Below, piece by piece: positions 25,559-36,800 of a stretch of 64,000 nucleotides of DNA (its first letter is position 1; the number at the start of each line of letters is the position of its first letter). Location of the stretch: contig OY848917.1 in assembly GCA_963693285.1 (NCBI GenBank), forward strand, positions 26,103,745 through 26,167,744. The letters are read 5' to 3'. Source of the stretch: Xestospongia muta (lineage: Eukaryota > Porifera > Demospongiae > Haplosclerida > Petrosiidae). The position numbers and the translations under genes are program-made. The notes under the pieces are model-generated. The model saw nothing but the letters and a program-made list of their open reading frames with translations, was not told the origin of the DNA and did no database searches.

Positions 25559-25592
25559 TGTTTTTATATGTGTCTTCTTGAACCACACCTCC
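25559..25592 (-). promoter_or_regulatory. Proximal promoter of protease B: TATA box and ACCACACC box
   Basis: Minus strand: CATATAAAAACAAGCAATT about 40-55 nt upstream of the ATG, preceded by GGAGGTGTGGTT at 25581-25592. It shares order and spacing with the other protease copies and is the clearest TATA box together with copy D. Confidence 0.55.
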
Positions 25593-26623
25593 AGATATGA
25601 AACAATGTAATAAATACTATAGTGTTCGATAAATTGTTATTAGCGCCATATAAGGCAACGACACATGAGATAGTAAAATATTATGTTAGAACAATAGATC
25701 AATAGAATATATCTTCTTAGTATTCTCTACTCTTCCTTACTAATCATCATTACTAATCTACATTGCTCTAGACAGTCAGTGTTTCACGAGTGAAGTCAAT
25801 ATCTTCAATAACAATCATATGACAATAAACTGTTTTCAATTGTGACATTTTTTACATGTACAGACACATAATACATTGTATAAGCTGTATCAAGTATTAT
25901 TTACATATACTGAGAGTCAATACATAATAATAATAGAAATTAAACTTTTCCCTTTTCTTAGAGATCTCAATGAGATAAGACAAAAGTTAGATATTCATTT
26001 ACCTTCTTTATTTAAAAAATTTCAAATTATGGATATAACCACAATAGATATGACATCATTATTACTCTAAAATAAATCTCTATCTAGATCCTGAAACAAT
26101 ATAGGAGATAATATATTAACTTAAAATTTCATTTGAAGCAGTGCTATCAATGAATAGCATTGTTCTCATTGGAGAAAAAGGCATAGAAGTTAGCCTCGAG
26201 TAGGTACTAATGAAATGTTTAAATTAAAACACCTGTATTGATCAATATTGTTTTTAATTGTGATGTAGCATTGTAGGTAAATGTAATGTGATTGCTGCAT
26301 ACTAGCGTTAAAAGATCTTCCATGTGCTGCCATAATATATAGGTTTATACTTGTCACCAAATAAGTTATGACTAATATAATAGTAATGTATAGATAAGTC
26401 CACAATTACAGTGAACTAGACACAACATTACAAAACACTGAACTGAGAACGCTACAAAGTAACTTTTAAAAATAGACAAAATAGGACTTTGATGTAATAC
26501 ACTTCATATTATTAGTCATTAATGTTAAGTTACATGTTGTGTGTTGCTCAAGACTCTCTGAATTCTCAAAACATACAACGCTACTGCTATTAACCTGATA
26601 TCTTCTCAAAAGCTCACTTTCTT
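25593..26623. other. Upstream region of protease B, no gene seen
   Basis: Similar to the upstream region of protease A for the first approximately 700 nt. A plus-strand frame at 25876-26070 and a minus-strand frame at 26190-26405 are low-complexity and not conserved in the copy A region. Confidence 0.5.
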
Positions 26624-26935
26624 TCATAGATGTTTAGGTTTGTGTAAATTCTCAGGTTCTTTAAGTGGTCGTTTTCCTTTCTTTCTGTCCTGCTTTATTA
26701 GATTACATACCCTTTCAATCATTTTATCTGACCATGATTGATAATGTAGTAAGACACAAACAACACAATAAAGCATTAAGTTGGTAACAAGGACCATACA
26801 CAACATCCAGAATAGATGAGGTTAATTACCAAACATGAGCCTATATATTATATATATGAACAACTACATTTCATTTTAGTGTTTAACTTACCTAGAAAAA
26901 CAGATGGTGTAGGTGATACTATACCACCACCTATA

Positions 26936-26975
<40 letters not shown>

Positions 26976-27642
26976 GGAAAGCAGATGAGAAATGGTGGTT
27001 GTACGTTTTCAATGTAAAAGGCTAGATTTAGCAATGTTTTACTTCATATCCTATATGTATGTATAAATAAAAAAATTATTATTACTATATTTGTGATATA
27101 TTTGTTATATTTACTATAACTGTACTACCAACTATAGATGAAGTAAAAGCAGATAAGATATGTGCTGGGTATAAATTTAAAAGTTAAAAAGGTTAGATTT
27201 AACGTCGTATAAGTTCATCACATAAAATAAAAAAATTACACTTTTATAAAGTTGTTAAGAAAGAAACAAGAACAATAAATAATAATAATGATAGAATACC
27301 AAAGTCATGTCAAAATATAATGAACAAGTATCGTTATTTATTGAAAAAAAAGTGCTTTGTACATGAACAAATATCATAATTAACAGAAACATACACATGC
27401 AACATTTTTGATTTCATACATAAGCATAATAGACATAATAAAGGTAAGTGATTTTGAAGATTATTAATGGCAATGCTTGATTAATATTTTATCTAATTAA
27501 GTTGTACCTTCAGTTAGATTATAAACCACATTTGACCATACAGATGATGGATTATTAAGGCAGTCAATGTCTGTAACTTTTGATGTTCTAGATAATGGAT
27601 GATTTACAAAATTGTTATATTCAATACTATAACCAATTGCTG
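26624..27642 (-). pseudogene. Decayed NIDO/SMB gene remnant
   Basis: Three pieces in the order seen in copy 3 survive. They are a truncated NIDO exon C (27508-27642, with HPLSRTS and SSVWSNVVYN, cut off before YAIF), a linker exon (about 26892-26930) and the first part of an SMB exon (about 26775-26836, motif YSGCC). The SMB frame runs on past the loss of homology into an unrelated basic tail (motif KQDRKKGKRPLKEP) ending at 26624. Without exons A and B and with half an SMB domain it cannot encode the normal protein. A TA microsatellite sits at 26938-26973. Confidence 0.7.
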
Positions 27643-27959
27643 CACTATATTGGTGGAATGTCCTCATATCTACTCTAATATTCAAAGACAAATGGAAGAA
27701 CCTAAAATATAAGAGATTTGCCATTTCCAGTTGGCAAAGAAATAAAATATTGAAATCCCTCTAAAATTTCTAAAATAGCATTTCTTTGCTTGTCCGTTAG
27801 AGTTTAGACAGTCATGAGTCATTTGAAGAAAGTCTAATCCAAATTGAATTGCAAGTACCTTCTTTTGATCCATGTATAACTCGAGATGGCAATTGTAATA
27901 ACAAATAATAACCATTGCATAAAGATTGCACTACTGCCCCACATTCCATACATTCCAAT

Positions 27960-28156
27960 GTGGCATTAAGCCTAGTTTGCTTCTAGACCCTCCTCTGCCT
28001 GTCAGCTTCATAAAAAGGAGAAGGGTCTAGCTCGTTAGACTAATATACATATACATACACACACACATATATATATATGTATAAATATATATATATGTGT
28101 GTGTGTGCGTGTATGTGTGTGTGTGTGTGTGTGTGTGCGTGTGTGTGTGTGTGTGG

Positions 28157-28205
<49 letters not shown>
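27960..28205. repeat. Hairpin-ended short element and long GT microsatellite
   Basis: An inverted repeat at about 27977-28032 (TAGACCCTCCTCT against AAGGAGAAGGGTCTA) resembles the terminal hairpin of the transposon at 50354. It could be a solo end or a MITE. It is followed at 28091-28205 by a long (GT)n microsatellite; the Cys/Val-repeat frame through it is an artefact. Confidence 0.55.
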
Positions 28206-28211
<6 letters not shown>

Positions 28212-28429
28212 AGTAATGAACCAGTGTTACATTCCTTTCTATTATTATTAGGTATTGGGTATATTTTTATAATATACTAGTTATAACCAATTCATATTCA
28301 TAGATGACTTACAATGCATGCTTTGCAAAATTGAATATAAATTGTTTTGATTATTACTTACTATGGAACTTCACACTTTATATACTTAAAAATATGATAT
28401 CTCAAAATGACGTGTGCAACATGTACTAT

Positions 28430-28920
28430 AACCTCAATATAATTCTACCAGACTGTGGTGTATACATTGGTGAAACAGGCAGAACTCTTAAATATAACAT
28501 CAAATTCCAGTCAAAAGTGGAGGTTGAAATGATTTTATTGCATACCATTACAAAACCAAAGGATGAATGTTTTCGAGAAAAAACAACAACAAGAAATAAA
28601 CTAAATGTGAACTAAAAAAGCCATTTACACAAAATTCATCCTCAAAATCATCAATATTGATCCAAGACTTAAATTAAACTCTGTCCACATAATTAATGAT
28701 AAAAATTCTGAGAGGATAATTTCTTCTTGAGCTAATATGACTATCCTTTGCATACAACCATCATTTCTTGTTGATTTGATATTATTCAGATAATGAAGGC
28801 CTTTAAAAATCATTTATTGTAATATCTTGTACATTTAGCTCAACTTTTTCTCATTCTACAAATATAAAATTGTGGTAAATAAACTTTACAATTCTATAAG
28901 TCCATATTATGAGTTAGGTT
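28430..28920 (+). mobile_element. Penelope-like element remnant (GIY-YIG endonuclease end)
   Basis: A plus-strand frame around 28451-28500 contains CGVYIGETGRTLK, the signature of the GIY-YIG-like endonuclease domain at the C-terminus of Penelope-like retroelements. Downstream, another frame (about 28650-28727) reads DPRLKLNSVHIIND before a stop, like the end of such a protein. A 3' untranslated stretch follows that recurs at 63787-63935. The reverse transcriptase part is missing, so only the 3' end remains, as expected for 5'-truncated or decayed copies. Confidence 0.6.
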
Positions 28921-29557
28921 AAGCCAGAAAGCCTACAACAATTGTCCAAAAAGAAGATTTTAAAGATGACTTGAATCGTCCTTTGTTTTGAAATAATTTC
29001 TTTTGTTTTTAAAAATTTGTTTACAAGTTTAAAGAGAAAGGGATCTGCTACTTGTCTCCAAATACATAAACACGTATAAATAATAATAATAATTAGCATT
29101 TAAAACTCTAAAATTCTAGGATTCATCCTTTTTAGAGAATTTTTTTGCAAGTTTTACGAGAAAGTAATCTGTCACTTGTCTACAAATACGTAACATATAT
29201 AGAGAATATACTAATTACCATTTAAAACTTAAACAATTACAACTGTTCATCATAATGAAATTAGTCTTCACTTAACTGTGCTATTGTTAATATTTTGTAT
29301 CAAAAACAGCATTTCTAATAACAAGTTGTCAAAGTAAACAAAATAATATATATAAAAAAACCTATAACAGCAATAGTTGTGCAGTTTAAGCAAAAAAATG
29401 CTATAAAAATGGCAACATAAAAAGTTATGTCAAAATACACAATAGCAATTATTGATAAAATTCTAGCAAAAATAATTCAAAAAAATACTAAAAATCACAC
29501 ACATTCTACAGTTCAGCCACACAGTATTAGTTAGTGAAGTATCAAGGACAGAGCACA
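28921..29557. other. Region 3' of NIDO/SMB copy 3, no gene seen
   Basis: AT-rich. From about 29150 to 29540 it matches 11330-11740 downstream of copy 2, so it belongs to the duplicated cassette. Confidence 0.55.
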
Positions 29558-30587
29558 TCAATTATCCTCATTTATAATTGTTATAGGATCAGTGTCTGTA
29601 TAGCTAATGAAGATATAGCAAAAAATAGTAGATAACTATTAAATCTTTTAAGAAATAATTCATTAAGTACATATATATACAACTATTTCATATATTAATG
29701 ACTATGTTTGACTACATAACATAGGCATGTGTTTGAGAGTGTCAAATCAGACAATCACATTTTCAATGTTAGTGTAACTTCTATATAAACACATATAGAC
29801 CTCATATAGCAGGTTAATATGTGAAAATATTGTACATGGTAGCTTAAATAGGCCATATTAGAGAAATTATAAATTATTGACAAAGTGTGTGACTACAAGG
29901 TCACCAATACTCTTTAAAATTCTCATGCACCCTTCAAATTTTTACAATAAATAATTAAATAGATGCTAAACAATTGTGTGCGTCCCTTTGCATTTCCTTT
30001 CTGGTGATGTATTGTATGACCTAATGATTTGTCTTACCAGTTGGAGTAACAACCAATATCAGCTATATCACTACAACAATCATTATATCCGTGACAGCTT
30101 TCATCACAATAGCATCCATTATCATAACAATGTGATGATAAGGACAATTTACAACATCCACAATAGCTGAGGTTAAGTGCTAAACATGAACCTGAAATAA
30201 ATATATGAACACCTTTGTTTAATTTTTACTGCTCATTTACCTTGAATAGGTGGTGTAGGTGAAGGTGTGATTGTTATGTCTATATAAAAATGATAATAAA
30301 AATAATTTTTATACCATGTAAGGAATAATTATCACATCATTAAATTTATATCATTACTACTTAATGCATGAACTTGAAAAAATTCTAAATAAGAATTATT
30401 GACTAAACTAAAATGTGATTAACAGATGTGATCTTACATAGAAACATAAAGAAACTATATTGAGATAACATGCAAAATGAAAAAGCATACTAAATCTAAG
30501 TTAGCTTTATTTTACTTTATTTTATTTTATATAAGAATTACACAGATTAGTAATTTAATTAATGACTTCAGTATGTCAATTGATGTT

Positions 30588-30629
<42 letters not shown>

Positions 30630-30776
30630 TACAATATGGATCATGTACACCACATAAAATAAGGTATTTCACTAAATTATACAAATTTTATTACAAAACT
30701 GACCAATAAAATCATTATTTTATAATGCCTTTACCATAATATAGTTATAGTTATGTATCAAACAAAATATAAGCTG

Positions 30777-30819
<43 letters not shown>

Positions 30820-33800
30820 TAACAAATTTAAAGTACAGCTTATGTCAATCATGATAACTTGCTGGTTTGACTTAGACTCCTAACTTAAAACTGTATATTA
30901 ATTACTTTATTTATAAATTCACAAAGTTAACAATTATATTCAATTGCAATAATTAAGGTCCACAATTTAAAAAATCTTAATACATAATGAAAATAAAAGT
31001 AAGCAACATCATTTAATCACTGATGCAAACAACGACCAATGATTTTCATTAACCCTAACTGTAAGCAATACAACAAATGTGCGTGACATATTTCAATATG
31101 TTGCTTCTCTGCCTATATTCCTGTTAATTTTTACTTATATTCTTTCCCACACACTGCTGCCAATTATACACACCATTAAGTAAATTTCAAAAATTTATGG
31201 GTTAGTTTTTCAGTTATAAACTTAAATTGTTTACATTGTTGTATCTACAAAATGATATAATTCATGTCATCATTTCCTTGTCTCAGAAATTTGTCAACTT
31301 TTGAAATATATATTTTATTATTGAAAATGACTTCAGATCATATTTTTTATATTAGGTTCTCATGGAGTGCTAGCATGGCATTTACAAAAAACATTACTGT
31401 GTTACTTCTACAGTGAGAGTTCTACATTCTATTCTATAGTGTTTTTCATTAGTATATAAATTATTAATTATAATTATTGAAAGTAAAGATAGTCCAGATT
31501 CCTAAAAAATAAAACATTTATTAAAGCAAATAAAACTATGTATATCTACAAAAACGTGTTTTCTAAAATAGTTTCATCATTGACTTAATAACTACATGCA
31601 TTGTTTAATAGTATTTACCTATAGTTGGAGTAGGTGTGACTGTAATAGATGTAGTGTCAATACTTGGTGATGGCTGAGGAGTTTCACTACTAGTTTCTGA
31701 TGATGAAAAGAATTAGTCAATAATGTTAAGTGAACACATTCCAATTAATAATTATTAGTCGGTTATAATAAAAGGCCTATAATACTATAACATATATAAT
31801 CTACCTCAAGGTGTCCTAAAACACAACAAAGTGAAATTGTAATATTGCTTCTATTCACAGATATTTGGCATGCTTAAGGATATTGCAAGATAGAATTAAT
31901 TATATATGCATTCAGAATCATTAAGACTTTAGCATTTCATACAGTGAAGTACTTACATGATTCAATTCACATAATTCAGAAGTTAACTTTTAATGACTTA
32001 CCGTTTATGCCAGATCCAGAGCCAGATCCAGTACCTACATGAAATGATTCATTCACATGAAATGAAGAACAACACACTTTTATAATCTTCAATTATGTTA
32101 GGTTTTTTATAAGGAAGCAATAAAGCAACAACAAATGTATAATAATGTTAAAGAATAATAAACAACAAGTAATATTATTTATTAAGCAGAAAGTGTTTGA
32201 TATATCAACATTGTTAACTAACTAAAGCGCATGCAATCAGCTCTATTGATTACATAAATAAGCAAGATGAATGAAGGTATACATATAATCTTGCATTGAC
32301 TATACTCTAATGTGGTTAGAACAGTCAACCAGACATAAGCATGATAAATGTTCTTCAGAATACAATGTTTGTTATACACTTGATTGAATTTTACCTTCAT
32401 TTAGATTATAAACCACATTTGACCATACAGATGATGGATAATTGAAACAGTCAATGTCTGTAACTCTTGATGTTCTAGATAATGGATGATTTGCAAAATT
32501 ACTATGCCTAACACTATAACCAATTGATGCACTGTATTTAGTCCATTGCAGAAGATCACATTTATATGTAAATATAGCATATGATGTTGATTCTTGAGAT
32601 GCAACCACAACCTGAAATGTGTTTGTCTATAAGGAAAAATACTAATACGTATGTAAAAATTACAAAAAAATTCACCCGAGTACAATCGATGTTTCCATAT
32701 GGACAGACATTTTTCCACTTTGCTACCATAACCCAGTCTAGTTTTAAATCAAGGTCTTGGTCTAGCTTCAAAAATGCTTCCACTTCATTAATGATACTTG
32801 ACATATTGGATGAATTGACAATTCCATACTCAACTATTCCAGTGTTTGTCAATCGAATATCATCCCAAAATGGAGCTATCACTATAGCAGATGATAGTGG
32901 AAATGATCTCGGTGAAAAACTTGTGAATGATGTACCAAGACTAAGAAGACCATTAGAGCTTATCTATATCAAAGTAAACACAAAATTGAAACCATAAAAT
33001 TGAAAGCTACATCTTACATATAAAGTATGAAAACTTTGTTTTCCAATATTAAGCGAAGATGGAAGTCCAACTGCTCTAGAACTATCATCAACATTTCTAA
33101 ATATTTTAGCTTGTAAGCCAAGATCTTGGAAAGTCAAATATTTGGAAAATCCAGAGCCAGATCCTGAACCAGATTCATATAAAATGACAAACAATACACT
33201 CACTTATATAACGCTCAATTATGTTAAGTTTTTATAGAAAGGCAATAAAATAACAAATGTAGAGTTAACAGTTAACATTGTTTTACTTCATATGCTTATA
33301 TGTATGAATAAGTTAAAAGAAATTTATTGTTACTACAATTTTTGACTATAAAAATAATCTTAAACTTTGAATAACATGATCATTTGCTTTGTCTTACCAA
33401 TTGAAATAGGATAACAACCAATATCAGTTACATCACTACAACAGTCTCCAAAACCATGACAGGCTTGATCACAATAGCATCCATTATTTCTACAAGTTAG
33501 TGACAAGGAGGGTACACAACATCCAGAATAGTTGAGGTTAAGTGCTAAACATGACCCTATATACTGATGTATGAACAGCTACATTTTATTTAGTATTTAA
33601 CTTACCTGGAGAAACAGGTGGTGTAGGCACAGGTGTAGGTGTAACAATATCACCACCTATATAGATGAAGTAAAATCAGATAAAACACTTGCTGGCAATT
33701 AATTTAAAATGTAAAAAGGTTGCATTTAACAATTTTACTCTACTTGGTTAAGTTAAAATCCAGAGGACATATTAAAAGGAGCATACACATGAAATAAAGA

Positions 33801-36800
33801 ACATGTTAAAAAAAACAAGTACCATTATTTATCGAAAAAAAAGTGTTTTGTATATCAACATTATGATAACTAACAAAAGCATACACAGGCAACATTTTTG
33901 ATTTCATACATAATAGGCATAATCAAGGTAAAATTAAGTTGTACCTTCAGTTAGATTATAAACCACATTTGACCATACAGATGATGGATTATTAAGGCAG
34001 TCAATGTCTGTAACTTTTGATGTTCTAGATAATGGATGATTTGCGAAACTGTCAAGACCAGCACTATAACCAATTACTGCACTGAATCTAGTCCATTGTA
34101 AAAGGTTACATTTATAAGTAAATATAGCATAAGACATTGTTCCTTGAGATGCAATCACAACTTGGAATGTGTTTGTCTATAATAAAACAATAGTCACAAT
34201 TTTTTTTAAAAATATAGAATATGATGAATTACTTGAGCACAATTGCTGTTTCCAGCTGGACAGACATTCACCCATTTTGCTACAAAAACCCAACTTAATT
34301 CAACATCAATATTTTGACTTAAACTCAAGAATGTTTCAACTTTATTAATGACACTTGATCCATTGGCTGAAGTCACAATCCCATACTCAACTATTCCTGT
34401 TCCTGTTAATATGATATTATCCCAAAATGGAGCTATCACTACTACAGATGAGAGTGGAAATGATGATGGAAAAGGGTTTGTGTATGATGTTCCAAAACTA
34501 AGCAGACCATTAGAGTTAATCTAAAAATTAAAGGCTAATATGATACCACATAACAAAATAACAACTAAATCTTACATAGAGACTATGGAAAGTGTTTCCT
34601 CCAATAACAAATGCAGAAGGCATTTCAACATTTATACTAAAATAAAAATTATTTCTAATTATTTTAGTTTCTATGCCATCCAGGAATTTTAAATACATGG
34701 AATCTATTCCAGATCCAGAGACAAATTCTATTGAAATTTAAAAAATTATTATTATCAATGATAATAAATAATAAAATCAATTATGAACATCTTACAAAGA
34801 GTGCAGTTAGTGTTTCTGATTATTTAACACATAATAAGGTAAGGCTAGTAATATGATTGTCTACTGAATTGTCATTGTCTCCTCATATCACATGACAAAT
34901 AATCTACATTGAGTGGCTAATAATTATATAATACACTTCAATGTATGTGATCTTACTTTGTCCACAAACAAATATGAGATACAGTATGAATGACACATAA
35001 ATAAAGTAGGTAAATGTACTAAAACAAGTTGTCATTCTGCACATTTGATAAGGCCTGTATGTATGCTTATTGATTCAAACACTTTTAAATTATATTAATC
35101 AAAGAAGAAATTCCCTTTGATTTAAAACAAAATAGACACTCTAGTAATCATATTTAGCAATAATAATACTGTCCTCACAATATCAGGACCAATATCATCC
35201 AAATAATGTAAAGACAATTTAATAACAATGTTAGGCTTTCTTTTAAAAAGACTTAGTTTAAAAGCTATATTTTTGGGTTATGCCTACTTGATATTCTTTA
35301 CCTTGATTTACATTGTAAATCACATTTGACCATACAGATGATGGGTAATTGACACAGTCAATGGCTGTAAGTCTTGAAGTTCTAGAGAATGGATGGTTTT
35401 CAAAATTGTTATGTCCAGCACTGTAACCAATTATTGTATTGTTACTAGCCCATTGTAAAAGATCACATTTATAGGTAAATATAACATAAGAAGTTGATCC
35501 TTGAGCTGCAATCACAACCTCAAATGTGTTTGTCTAGGAAGAAAAATAGTAATGCATGTTTCAAAAGTATAGAATAATTCACCTGATTACAATTGACGTT
35601 TCCACTTGGACAGACATTTGCCCAATTTGCTACAAAAACCCAATCTAATTCTAAAGTTACATTTTGGTTTATTTTTAAAAATGCCTCTACTTCATTGATG
35701 ACATTTGATGTACTGGTTGAGGTAACAATGCTATACTTAACTATTCCTGTATTTGTCAATATGATATCATCCCAAAATGGAGCTATCACTACTGCAAATG
35801 GGAGCGGGAATGATGTTGGTGAAGAACTTGTGAATGATTTTCCAAAACTAAGTAGACCATTAGAGCTTATCTAAATCAAAGTAGAGACTAATATCATGCC
35901 TTAAAAATAATGATTTAGGCTTACATATATTTTGTTGTAACTGACTCTTCCAAAACTAAATGAAGAAGGAAGTTCAACTGCTCTAGTATAATCATTAACA
36001 TATTGAAATATGTTGAATTCTGAACAAATATCTTGAAACCTCAAGTATTTGGACTCAACTTTGACATCGCCTTCAGCTATAAAATTACACAGAGAAATGG
36101 TAATAGTTAAGTACTAGCAAATTGTTTTTATATCAATGGCTGTCAATTGATGACAAAGTTTGAAAAGTCAGATAAGACTTATAATACTCAATACTCAAGT
36201 GTTCATTTTTTAGGTTTAGGGTGGGATCAAGAATATAGCACAATACCCATCCCACAATAATTTTGGGACAAACAGCATGCCATAGACACATCATATCTAC
36301 CACGTGCAATGTTTGCCACATGCAATGTTAATTTAAAAAGTTTTCATACAATTCTTTTGCCTACTTTATTCTAAATACTTATTAACATGTTTTCACGCAG
36401 TGACTACATCTCAATTGCAACCAATCTAATATCACAACAGTAGCAAGGGTTTTGCACTCTAATGGCTTTTTTTTAATTAAACTTGTAACAGTAGCACCAA
36501 ACATTAAATATTTTGTGAATTAGCATAACACATTTTATGTATGACTATCATTAATATTTTATAGTGACTTATAGCCATGTATAAAATATATTCCAAACTT
36601 TAAAGGTAGAAAACTTTCTGTTCAGTTATTATAAGGTATATACAGGCATTATCAGGCACACAGTAGTAGTGCTTAAGTAGAGATGACTAAAATTATCATT
36701 GAAATTTATTGGCAGAAAACAACAAGTATCTGATTAAACTGATAAAAATCTTTCAATTCTTGCAGTATTTCTTGACAATATTAATATTAAAACTTTCACA

